A stretch of DNA of 6,807 nucleotides from an uncultured Sphingorhabdus sp. (GTDB taxonomy: Bacteria; Pseudomonadota; Alphaproteobacteria; Sphingomonadales; Sphingomonadaceae). The stretch's first letter is position 1. The number at the start of each line of letters is the position of its first letter. The notes beneath the pieces are model-generated. The model had not been told where the DNA came from. It saw nothing but the letters and a program-made list of their open reading frames with translations, and did no database searches. The DNA is taken from NCBI GenBank assembly GCA_937873665.1, contig CALMYW010000421.1:1-6807 (forward strand), written 5' to 3'. The position numbers and the translations under genes were made by a program. Below, in pieces: positions 1 to 6,235 of the stretch.

Positions 1-700
1 AACATCCATCAATGGTTAATTGAGACAGGGGACCCGATGGAGCTAGCACCGAAACAGCCGCGCAAACCTCTCGATTGTGTCCGAACAAGGGCACTGCGAC
101 GCATCTTATGCTCTCGTCAATCTCTCCGTTGTCGACCGCATATCCTTGCTCCCGTATTTTATTGAGCGCATCGCGAAGCTGGTCTACATCAATGATCGTG
201 GTTGTCGTGAGACTGACAAACAAGCCCTCGCTGAGATATTGTTCCCGCACTTCGTTAGAAAGAAACGCGAGCAGGACTTTGCCGATACCGGAGCAATAAG
301 CTTCGAGTTGGCAACCCTCGCGCGTGAAAATTTTCGTCCGCGGAGAGGCCGCCTTGACCAGATACGTAACCATGTCGTGCTCGAACACGCCGAGATGGAC
401 GACACTTCTGGTCTGTCGCGAGATGTCCATCAGTATCGGCCGGCTAACCCGAGCGAGCACCGAGGTGAAATCGCTCTTTGCCGCCAATGTCATAAGTGCT
501 GGCCCCGGAAGAAAACGCCCCCGCCGCTCTCGCGCCAAGAAACCTCTTTGTTCGAATGCAAGCACCAGCCGATGCGCCGTCGACAGCGGTAGATTGGCTT
601 CGCGGGCCAGATGGAGCAACGACCGCTCTCCATCGTCCTGAATGATGATAGAGAGCAGAGAAAGGGCCCGATCTAGGGTCTGAGGTGTCGGCGTTGCCAA
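1..700 (-). CDS. IclR-family transcriptional regulator, C-terminus cut by window edge
   Basis: Reading the minus strand from 700 gives 233 residues without a stop, running off the left edge. Residues about 6-60 form the winged helix-turn-helix: LDRALSLLSIIIQDDGE, then LAREANLPLSTAHRLVLAFE, then a wing with RRGRFLPGPAL. Residues about 75-233 fit the IclR effector-binding domain, with the conserved stretch YCSGIGKVLLAFL (about 135-147) and a late AAVSVLAPSGPLSQLT (about 214-229) that normally lies some 20-30 residues from the C-terminus, so little is missing. The open frame has no ATG or GTG before the HTH. The best start is TTG at 700-698, with AATGGA (GGA at 709-707) six bases upstream. IclR proteins are cytoplasmic dimers that bind small aromatic or organic acids and often control a neighbouring catabolic operon. 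The divergent ring-cleavage gene at 906 is the likely target (inference). The effector cannot be read from the sequence. Confidence 0.9.
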   Translation of the reverse strand, partial: MATPTPQTLDRALSLLSIIIQDDGERSLLHLAREANLPLSTAHRLVLAFEQRGFLARERRGRFLPGPALMTLAAKSDFTSVLARVSRPILMDISRQTRSVVHLGVFEHDMVTYLVKAASPRTKIFTREGCQLEAYCSGIGKVLLAFLSNEVREQYLSEGLFVSLTTTTIIDVDQLRDALNKIREQGYAVDNGEIDESIRCVAVPLFGHNREVCAAVSVLAPSGPLSQLTIDGC

Positions 701-729
701 ATCGCGTCCATTCTTTGAAGCCGTTATCT

Positions 730-758
730 TACATAGTGAGACACAGTGTTGATAGCAA
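730..758 (-). promoter_or_regulatory. Weak candidate promoter for the IclR gene
   Basis: On the minus strand TTGCTA (758-753) is followed after 17 bases by TATGTA (735-730), about 30 bases before the TTG start at 700. The -10 match is poor. An odd-centred palindrome ACAC-A-GTGT (741-749) lies between the two boxes and could be an operator half. This is pattern-based only. Confidence 0.2.
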
Positions 759-759
759 A

Positions 760-788
760 TTGATTTATCTCAATGCCCGGGCCATAAA
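760..788 (+). promoter_or_regulatory. Candidate sigma70-type promoter for the catabolic operon
   Basis: TTGATT (760-765) and CATAAA (783-788) are separated by exactly 17 bases, each matching 4 of 6 consensus positions. Transcription would begin near 795, about 110 bases before the dioxygenase ATG. The inverted repeat at 794-816 would overlap the start point. Sphingomonad-type promoters often deviate from consensus, so this is a suggestion only. Confidence 0.35.
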
Positions 789-793
789 AAACT

Positions 794-816
794 CATCCAG
801 TAATTACATCTGGATG
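794..816. promoter_or_regulatory. Inverted repeat CATCCAG-N9-CTGGATG, candidate operator
   Basis: Perfect 7-base arms (794-800 and 810-816) flank a 9-base AT-rich spacer containing TAATTA. The site is in the divergent control region between the IclR gene and the dioxygenase gene, just downstream of the candidate -10 box, where a bound regulator would block transcription. IclR-family proteins bind short dyads, so this is a reasonable site for the adjacent regulator. It could also act as an RNA hairpin in the 5' leader. The binding protein is inferred. Confidence 0.35.
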
Positions 817-905
817 TGCGAATTGATGATGGTCAGTGTGTGGGTGACGCCGTTTTGGCGAAGTTGTGCCGAGCGTTGAACCGCGTAACCGTGCGAGGGG
901 GGATT

Positions 906-1796
906 ATGTCAAAGGTGACTGAACTCGGGTATGTGGGCCTGAATATTTCTGACGGAGACGCATGGCAGCAATACGCGGCGGAATGTATCGGCCTTGAGGT
1001 GCTGGACGAAGGTGAAGGCGATCGTTTTTATCTTAGAATGGATGACTGGCACCATCGGATGGTTATGCATGTCGGTCAGGAAGACGACCTCGCTTATATC
1101 GGCTGGCGTGTGTCCGATGCCTCAGCACTTGAAGCGATTCAGCGCCGCCTCGAGGAAGCGGGGCATCTGTGCCGGATAGGAACACGCGCTGAAGCGATCG
1201 AACGCTACGTGCTTGGCCTAATCAAGCTTAACGATCCGGCTGGCATCCCGACCGAGATCTTCTACGGCCCCCGCGTTGATGCGCATCTTCCCTTCCACCC
1301 CGGGCGCAGGATGCACGGTCGCTTCGTGACCGGCAGCGAGGGCCTGGGCCATTGCGTCGTCACGGTCGACGACACTGTGGCTGCACACGCATTCTATTCG
1401 CTACTCGGGCTGACGGGGTCGATCGAATACCACCTCCGCTCGCCAGCTGGGATGATCGAGCCAGTCTTCATGCATGGCAATGAGCGTCAACATTCCATCG
1501 CCTTCGGCATTCCAGGGGCCAAGCGCATGAACCATTTGATGCTGGAGTATACACAGCTCGACGATCTCGGCATGGCGCACGATATTATTCGATCGCGAGA
1601 AATACCCGTTGCGCTGCAGCTCGGGAAGCATGCCAATGACAAGGCCCTGACATTCTATTCGGCAACGCCTTCCGGCTGGCTCATCGAACTGGGTTGGGGA
1701 GCATCGAAGGCGCTTGATCAGCAGCAATATCATGTCCAGGATATCTTCGGCCACGGGATCGAGGTGTCCGGTATGGGGCTCGATGTTGAGCTTTAG
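906..1796 (+). CDS. Type I extradiol ring-cleavage dioxygenase (BphC/HsaC-like)
   Basis: A 296-residue protein with the size and two-module vicinal-oxygen-chelate layout of 2,3-dihydroxybiphenyl 1,2-dioxygenase and related enzymes. It inserts O2 next to the hydroxyls of a catechol. The Fe(II) ligands are visible in the C-terminal module: H149 (GLGHCVV), H210 (MNHLMLEY) and E261 (LIELGW). The family signature is also present: GKH at about 240-242, then FY at 250-251, TPSGW, and E261. H196, H242 and Y251 sit where the active-site acid/base residues are expected. The frame is open from 816, but ATG 906 is chosen because a strong GAGGGGGG ribosome site lies just before it and the protein starts in family register (VTELGYVGLNISD). 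It is the first gene of the rightward cluster, 58 bases before the hydrolase. The pairing with an MCP hydrolase supports proximal (meta) cleavage of a 3-substituted catechol. The exact substrate cannot be assigned. Confidence 0.93.
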   Translation: MSKVTELGYVGLNISDGDAWQQYAAECIGLEVLDEGEGDRFYLRMDDWHHRMVMHVGQEDDLAYIGWRVSDASALEAIQRRLEEAGHLCRIGTRAEAIERYVLGLIKLNDPAGIPTEIFYGPRVDAHLPFHPGRRMHGRFVTGSEGLGHCVVTVDDTVAAHAFYSLLGLTGSIEYHLRSPAGMIEPVFMHGNERQHSIAFGIPGAKRMNHLMLEYTQLDDLGMAHDIIRSREIPVALQLGKHANDKALTFYSATPSGWLIELGWGASKALDQQQYHVQDIFGHGIEVSGMGLDVEL

Positions 1797-1854
1797 GATC
1801 GCGCGCCGGTGACTGCCCGCTGATCATTTTCCCTTCTCGGCCTCATCGACTGGA

Positions 1855-2712
1855 ATGCTTAAAATCATGACAACCAATTGGGAAATCGGAAAGTCGATCA
1901 CTGCCAACGGTATTTCGACCAACTATTTGGAGGCTGGTTCTGGGTCGCCATTGGTCCTAATCCATGGATCAGGGCCGGGCGTCACCGCCTTCGCGAACTG
2001 GAATGGGGTGATGCCGAGGCTGGCCGAGAATTTCCATGTTTATGCCCCTGACATGGTAGGCTTCGGATATACGGACTGCAGGGAGAGCATCAAAGATTTT
2101 AACCTGGACCTGTGGGTCGACCATATAGTCGGCTTCCTCGACGCCCTCGGCATCGCTCGCGCGGCCTTTGTCGGCAATAGCTATGGCGGTGCTCTTAGTC
2201 TCGCGATTGCCGCGCGGCATCCTGATCGGGTCGAGCGGCTAGTTCTGATGGGGTCTGCTGGCCTCGAGTTCGAAATCACCGAAGGATTGATGAAGGTCTG
2301 GGCGTACTCGCCCTCGCTCGAGAATATGCGCAAGTTAATGGAGACCTTTGCTCATCGCACTGAATTGGTGACGGACGCGATCGTGAAGTCAAGACATGCA
2401 GCGAGCATCCGGCCGGGCGCTCATAATACCTATTCGCGACTGTTCCCCGAACCGCTTCAGGATCGGCTCAACGGCCTGGCGACGCCGGAAGCTGATGTTC
2501 GAGCGATCCCGCATGATGTCCTAATCATTCACGGGCGTGAGGACGTCATCGTCCCCGTAGATGTGTCCTATCGGTTCTCGCAGCTGATCCCGCATTCAGA
2601 ACTACATGTATTCGGCGGATGCGGGCACTGGACACAGATCGAAAAGAAGGATCGTTTCGTCGATCTCGTTCTGTCGTTCCTCGATCGGGCGTCAACTACG
2701 GAGGGCGACTGA
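1855..2712 (+). CDS. Meta-cleavage-product hydrolase, alpha/beta-hydrolase fold (BphD/TodF/CumD/HsaD-like)
   Basis: A 285-residue alpha/beta-hydrolase of normal family length. The oxyanion-hole loop HGSGPG is at 37-42, the nucleophile elbow GNSYGG gives S109, the acid is D230 (HGREDVIVP) and the base is H258 (GCGHWTQIE). The HGSGPG loop with a following NW, and the late GHW, are typical of C-C hydrolases that split the vinylogous 1,5-diketones made by extradiol dioxygenases into 2-hydroxypenta-2,4-dienoate (or a substituted form) and a carboxylic acid. The adjacent extradiol dioxygenase makes this role likely. Start ATG 1855 gives the longest form. ATG 1867 (residue 5) is equally possible and neither has a good Shine-Dalgarno. 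The stop lies 2 bases before the ligase GTG, implying co-translation and linking the acid released here to the next enzyme. The acid's identity (benzoate, isobutyrate, propionate, others) is not readable from motifs. Confidence 0.9.
   Translation: MLKIMTTNWEIGKSITANGISTNYLEAGSGSPLVLIHGSGPGVTAFANWNGVMPRLAENFHVYAPDMVGFGYTDCRESIKDFNLDLWVDHIVGFLDALGIARAAFVGNSYGGALSLAIAARHPDRVERLVLMGSAGLEFEITEGLMKVWAYSPSLENMRKLMETFAHRTELVTDAIVKSRHAASIRPGAHNTYSRLFPEPLQDRLNGLATPEADVRAIPHDVLIIHGREDVIVPVDVSYRFSQLIPHSELHVFGGCGHWTQIEKKDRFVDLVLSFLDRASTTEGD
2700..2705 (+). promoter_or_regulatory. Ribosome binding site GGAGGG deciding the ligase GTG start
   Basis: GGAGGG lies inside the last codons of the hydrolase gene, 9 bases before GTG 2715. 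It selects that GTG over the earlier in-frame ATG at 2619, which would overlap the hydrolase by 94 bases and add a 32-residue N-terminus unlike the family. Confidence 0.7.
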
Positions 2713-2714
2713 AC

Positions 2715-4676
2715 GTGCCAAACGATGGCGACGAGAGGCCGCACTACGCGCCGGGACTTCTGTCCCTTGGTGCCTATCGGCGTGCCTATGACTTCAGCGT
2801 TTCCGATCCACCCCGGTTCTGGATGCAGGCGGCCGAAGCAATAGCGTGGGATATACACCCGACACGCGCGATGGATGAAGAGCCGAACGGCATGTGGAAG
2901 TGGTTTCCGGACGGGCGCCTCAATACTTGTTTCAACGCGGTCGATCGTCATGTCGCCAATGGCCATGGAAACCGGTTGGCGCTCGTCTACGACAGCCCGA
3001 TGACGGGGAGGGTCGAGCACTACACCTTCGCGCAGCTCCAAGATCGGGTTGCACTGGTTGCGGGTATGGTATCCGCCCAAGGTGTTGTCAGGGGCGATCG
3101 TGTCTTGATATATATGCCGATGGTGCCGGAAACCGTTTTCGCTATGCTGGCCTGCGCGCGATTGGGCGCGGTGCATTCCGTTGTATTCGGCGGCTTTGCT
3201 TCGGCCGAGCTGGCCAAACGTATCGACGATGCCACACCTTCGCTCATCCTGACGGCTTCGTGCGGGCTCGAACCGACCCGAATCGTTTCGTACAAGCCGT
3301 TGCTCGACGCGGCGATTGCGATAGCTAAGCATCCGGTTGCGCGCGTGATCGTGCTCCAGCGGACCCAGCTTGAGGCCGACCTTGAGCCTGGGCGCGACCT
3401 CGATTGGGCGCGTACGATTGCGCAAGCCGAGCCCGTCGGTTGTGTTTCGGTCGCATCGACAGATCCGCTCTATATTCTTTATACCTCAGGTACAACCGGG
3501 ATACCCAAGGGTGTAGTGCACGACAACGGCGGTCATGCGGTGGCGCTCGCTTGGAGTATGCCTAATGTTTACGGGATGAAATCCGGTGAGACCTTCTGGG
3601 CCGGTTCCGATCTCGGATGGGCCGTGGGCCACAGCTACATCGTCTATGGTCCGCTCCTTCATGGCTGCGCTACAATTCTTTACGAAGGCAAGCCCGTAGG
3701 AACTCCCGATGCTGGAGCGTTTTGGCGCGTCGTTCGAGATCACAAAGTGGATGTGTTTTTCACTGCCCCTACCGCAATCCGGGCAATAAGGCGCGATGAT
3801 CCGGAAGGCCGCCATGTGATTGCCCACGGCATCGGACAGCTGCGGGTGCTGTTTCTAGCGGGTGAACGTGCCGATTCAGACACGCTGGCGTGGGCAGAGA
3901 ACGTCCTTAACATTCCGGCCGTCGATCATTGGTGGCAGACCGAATTGGGGTGGCCAGCGCTCGCGACCTGCCTTGGCCTTGGCGAAACCGACAGACGCCG
4001 TGGGAGCGCCGGGCGCCCGGTCCCAGGCTACCGATTTGAGGTGCTTGACTCGGATAGCAAGCCAGTGCCAGCGGGAGAGATGGGTGAGATCGTGATCCAG
4101 TTGCCCCTGCCACCCGGCGCGTTTACCACCCTCTGGCAAAAACCCGAGCATTTCGACAAGTCCTATCTCGCTGCGCATACAGGCTATTATTTCACCGGGG
4201 ATGCGGGATTCGCAGACGCCGACGGCTTTGTGCATATCATGAGCCGGATCGACGACCTCATAAATGTCGCCGGGCACAGGCTTTCGACGGGCGCGATCGA
4301 ACAGATCGTAGCTAGCCATCCCGATGTCGCCGAATGCGTCGTGTGTGGAGCTGCTGACCCTTTGAAGGGCATGGTCCCAATCAGCCTCATCGTCCTCAAG
4401 ACCGCGATCGCCACTGAACCGGAAACGGTCTGCCGACAGGTGGTTGAACTCGTGCGAAATACGCTTGGCCCGGTGGCCGCTTTCAAATCAGTCGCGGTCG
4501 TCGAAATGCTTCCTAAGACCCGGTCGGGCAAGATACTTCGGTCAGCCATCCGAAACATCGCGGACGATGAGCCATTCACAATGCCGCCGACGATTGAGAA
4601 TCCTGCATCGCTCACTTGTGTCGGCAACGCACTTACGGCGATCGGATATGGGCGGGGGAGACGATCAGGCGATTGA
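2715..4676 (+). CDS. Acyl-CoA synthetase, propionyl-CoA synthetase (PrpE)-like
   Basis: A 653-residue ANL-superfamily ligase that would join a short carboxylic acid to CoA through an acyl-AMP. The N-terminal acetyl-CoA-synthetase-type domain begins near residue 20 (AYRRAYDFSVSDPPRFW). The P-loop YTSGTTGIPKG is at 256-266, the Mg/adenylate motif WWQTE at 406-410, TGD at 494-496, the hinge RIDDLINVAGH at about 511-521, and catalytic K606 is in PKTRSGK. HWWQTE-x-GWP, the GHRLSTGAIE stretch and LGPVAAFK resemble PrpE more than acetyl-CoA synthetase. One oddity is Leu411 after QTE, where I expect Thr (QTETG). Length is close to PrpE, with a slightly longer C-terminal tail. No prpB/C/D genes are present, so a housekeeping methylcitrate role is unlikely. 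The position 2 bases after the hydrolase suggests it activates the acid that enzyme releases, perhaps propionate, isobutyrate or another short chain (inference). Confidence 0.88.
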   Translation: MPNDGDERPHYAPGLLSLGAYRRAYDFSVSDPPRFWMQAAEAIAWDIHPTRAMDEEPNGMWKWFPDGRLNTCFNAVDRHVANGHGNRLALVYDSPMTGRVEHYTFAQLQDRVALVAGMVSAQGVVRGDRVLIYMPMVPETVFAMLACARLGAVHSVVFGGFASAELAKRIDDATPSLILTASCGLEPTRIVSYKPLLDAAIAIAKHPVARVIVLQRTQLEADLEPGRDLDWARTIAQAEPVGCVSVASTDPLYILYTSGTTGIPKGVVHDNGGHAVALAWSMPNVYGMKSGETFWAGSDLGWAVGHSYIVYGPLLHGCATILYEGKPVGTPDAGAFWRVVRDHKVDVFFTAPTAIRAIRRDDPEGRHVIAHGIGQLRVLFLAGERADSDTLAWAENVLNIPAVDHWWQTELGWPALATCLGLGETDRRRGSAGRPVPGYRFEVLDSDSKPVPAGEMGEIVIQLPLPPGAFTTLWQKPEHFDKSYLAAHTGYYFTGDAGFADADGFVHIMSRIDDLINVAGHRLSTGAIEQIVASHPDVAECVVCGAADPLKGMVPISLIVLKTAIATEPETVCRQVVELVRNTLGPVAAFKSVAVVEMLPKTRSGKILRSAIRNIADDEPFTMPPTIENPASLTCVGNALTAIGYGRGRRSGD

Positions 4677-4732
4677 ACTACCCTGACCAGTATGGTCGCC
4701 AGGGAGCCTCAACTTTTGTATAGGAAAAGCAA

Positions 4733-5572
4733 ATGATCACCTTCGAAAACAAGGTTGCAATCGTGACCGGCGGGGCGTCGGGTATCGGCGAGGCCACCGC
4801 GCGGACCTTTGCCGCGCTTGGGGCCAACGTCGTCATCGCGGACGTTGATGATGCGCGAGCCAAAGCGCTGGCCGACGAGCTATCAAGTGCGGGCGGCGGG
4901 GTAGTTTCTTGCGCTACCGACATCAACAGCGAGGACCAGATTAGGAATATGGTCGATACCGCCGTGCGCAATTTTGGCGGTGTGGACATCCTCCACAACT
5001 GCGCGGGCGTTCCGCGTACGATTGCGCCCGATTGTGAAGTGATCGATATGCCGCTGGAATGGTGGAACAGGACGATCGCGGGGCACCTGACGAGTACGAT
5101 GCTCGGCTGCAAGCACGTCTTGCCGCGGCTAATCGAGCGAGGCGGGGGAGCGATCGTGAACACCTCTTCGGGTGCCGCGTATGGCGCGACGGTAGACCTT
5201 GTCGCTTACGGCTCTGCGAAGGCCGCGATTCATCAACTCACGCAAGAGGTCGCTGCGACCTATGGCCGCGATAACGTTCGCTGCAACGTGGTCGTGCCCG
5301 GTCCCGTGCTTACGGAGCGAGGTAAGGTAACGCTGGGGCCGGAGATGTTCGCTATCCTTGCTAATGAAACACCTTTGCCGCGCCTCGCCAGGGCCCAGGA
5401 CCTTGCGAATGCGGTCATATTCCTGGCCTCAGACTTGGCCGCGATGATCACAGGGCAGGCCCTCGCGGTCGATGGCGGGCTGATGACTAAAATGCCCTAC
5501 TGGCTGCCCAAGATGCGGGCAGCGCGAGGAGAACGCTTCGACGCCGCCGCCTTCAAATATGAGGATGTATAG
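4733..5572 (+). CDS. Short-chain dehydrogenase/reductase (classical SDR)
   Basis: A 279-residue classical SDR with a Rossmann fold. The cofactor motif TGGASGIG is at 12-19, D37 (VVIADVDD) at the end of beta-2 favours NAD(H) over NADP(H), and the NAG-like HNCAGV motif (N89) is present. The catalytic residues are S146 (NTSSGAAYG), Y159 and K163 (YGSAK), followed by PGPVLTE (189-195) and the closing VDGG (247-250). After VDGG the protein has about 29 more residues (MTKMPYWLPKMRAARGERF and on), longer than the shortest SDRs. TAGGAAAAGCAA provides a ribosome site before ATG 4733. The gene is 56 bases after the ligase stop and probably shares its transcript. Possible roles are oxidation of a dihydrodiol or of an alcohol intermediate from the substrate or its side chain. 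The sequence does not show which. Confidence 0.9.
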   Translation: MITFENKVAIVTGGASGIGEATARTFAALGANVVIADVDDARAKALADELSSAGGGVVSCATDINSEDQIRNMVDTAVRNFGGVDILHNCAGVPRTIAPDCEVIDMPLEWWNRTIAGHLTSTMLGCKHVLPRLIERGGGAIVNTSSGAAYGATVDLVAYGSAKAAIHQLTQEVAATYGRDNVRCNVVVPGPVLTERGKVTLGPEMFAILANETPLPRLARAQDLANAVIFLASDLAAMITGQALAVDGGLMTKMPYWLPKMRAARGERFDAAAFKYEDV

Positions 5573-5811
5573 GAAGCGCTGCTGCGCTGACGGATACCAT
5601 AGAAGAGTGCAGTCGCCTACAATCCTTCGCAGTTTGCATGCTATAACAGGCTGCAGTAGATGCGCCCGCCGCAAAGTTGTCCTACGCCACTTGAAGTCCC
5701 CTCGTTTTCTTCCTCCACTTATGAGTAGAGCCGGAGGCCCTGTTGATGCAGATGCGTGGGCGTGATGACAACCGGGTTGGGGGTTAACCCCCAACCCGCC
5801 TTGCTTGGGCG
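5573..5811. other. Intergenic stretch with no supported gene, between operon and IS66 end
   Basis: After the SDR stop I see no frame with both a ribosome site and recognisable protein. A small hairpin AGCGC-TGCT-GCGCT (5575-5588) follows the stop but lacks a T-run, so it is at best a weak terminator. The 26-bp palindrome listed separately occupies 5773-5798. A further CCGCC...GGCGG pair (5796-5800 with 5808-5812) overlaps its right edge. Short open frames here and antisense have no family resemblance I recognise. Confidence 0.5.
5773..5798. repeat. Perfect 26-bp palindrome centred on GTTAAC
   Basis: The left half CGGGTTGGGGGTT (5773-5785) is matched base for base by AACCCCCAACCCG (5786-5798) with no spacer. 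It sits about 200 bases after the SDR stop and 13 bases before the IS66 left end. As RNA it would make a very stable hairpin in either direction and might stop transcription from both sides, but no T-run follows on either strand. It could equally be a mobile-element or protein-binding site. Confidence 0.7.
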
Positions 5812-5862
5812 GTAAGCGACCGGTCTTAATCGTGCTCTTATGAGCGCAGTTAGGAGCGGTTG

Positions 5863-6125
5863 ATGGACCAGATCACGGTGTTCTGGGGTCTGGAGCGGCG
5901 GCGCTGGAGCGAGTACGAGCGGCTCGAGATTTTGCGCCCGGGGCCTGCGTGGCGCAGGTCGCGCGGCGGCACGACGTTTCGACGGCGCTGATCTACACAT
6001 GGCGGCGCAAGCTGTGCCAGCCCGTTGCCGAACCTGGGTTCACCGAGGTCGTGGTTGTCGATGACGACGGCGCGGTGCCGTCGATGGAACCACCAGCAAT
6101 CATTGTCGAGCTACCGCGTGGGTAA
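5863..6125 (+). pseudogene. tnpA: Frameshifted IS66 tnpA
   Basis: ATG 5863, preceded by AGGAG, opens MDQITVFWGLERRRWSEYERLEILR in frame 1, which then meets TGA at 5989-5991. From about 5934 the frame two bases on continues the family sequence: APGACVAQVARRHDVST, then ALIYTWRRKL, then FTEVVVVDDDGAVP and IIVELPRG, ending at TAA 6123-6125. Together these match the small IS66 first-ORF protein with its N-terminal helix-turn-helix, whose role in transposition is accessory. The shift lies at 5929-5940 and corresponds to a net loss of 1 base modulo 3. The LREAFAPGACV stretch usual in the family is shortened, consistent with loss of about 13 bases. A further frame change after ELPRG may have removed the normal C-terminus. 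The gene should be non-functional unless the shift is programmed, which is unlikely given the lost residues. Confidence 0.75.
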
Positions 6126-6196
6126 GCGAGGCCTGCAGGCCGCCTTGCGGGTCGCGGGTTTTACGGGTTGATTGCCGCTCTTTGAGCGGGCGATCG

Positions 6197-6230
6197 GTGC
6201 CGGCGGAGATCAAGGATGTGGATCGGCGTC
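6197..6230 (+). pseudogene. tnpB: Remnant of IS66 tnpB start
   Basis: The bases from 6197 read V-P-A-E-I-K, and after one extra base at about 6215-6216, V-W-I-G-V. This resembles the N-terminus of IS66 TnpB (the Orf2 protein, commonly beginning IPVPAEIKVWIAVG or similar). It follows tnpA at the expected distance and in the same direction. It then ends at the junction with the ISL3-like element. Only about 11 codons remain, so the call depends on context. Confidence 0.45.
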
Positions 6231-6235
6231 TAAAA

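Larger units (their letters stand above)
5812..6235 (+). mobile_element. IS66-family insertion sequence, left part only, decayed
   Basis: The left end is read as GTAAGCGACC at 5812, matching the GTAAGCG beginning typical of IS66-family terminal repeats. About 50 bases later comes the first transposition gene (tnpA, 5863) and then the first codons of tnpB (6197). The element stops abruptly near 6231-6235, where ISL3-like sequence begins. tnpC and the right end are absent from the window, so the element is either interrupted or truncated. The exact left boundary is uncertain by a base or two because the partner repeat and target duplication cannot be seen. Confidence 0.7.

Noticed and set aside
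77..592. Open frame of 171 codons on the + strand (and others nearby on +)
   Set aside because: It is antisense to the IclR coding frame, which has clear HTH and effector-domain motifs. The + frame has no recognisable domain.
816..905. N-terminal extension of the dioxygenase from ATG 816
   Set aside because: The 30 extra residues do not match the family. ATG 906 has a strong purine-rich ribosome site and gives the standard N-terminus, and the extension would run through the control region.
2619..2714. N-terminal extension of the ligase from ATG 2619
   Set aside because: It would overlap the hydrolase by 94 bases, lacks family similarity, and is beaten by GTG 2715 with a GGAGGG ribosome site.
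2568..3425. Open frame of 285 codons on the minus strand
   Set aside because: It is antisense to the hydrolase end and the ligase N-terminal domain, is rich in Arg, Pro and His as expected of a shadow frame in GC-rich DNA, and resembles no known family.
5429..6000. Minus-strand open frames of 121 and 93 codons across the SDR end, the palindrome and tnpA
   Set aside because: They overlap better supported genes, have no ribosome site I can see and no recognisable family.
5812..6130. Repeated GTAAGCGA at 5812 and 6122 as a pair of IS ends
   Set aside because: The copies are in direct, not inverted, orientation and share only 8 bases. The second lies at the end of the tnpA reading frame, so it is probably chance.
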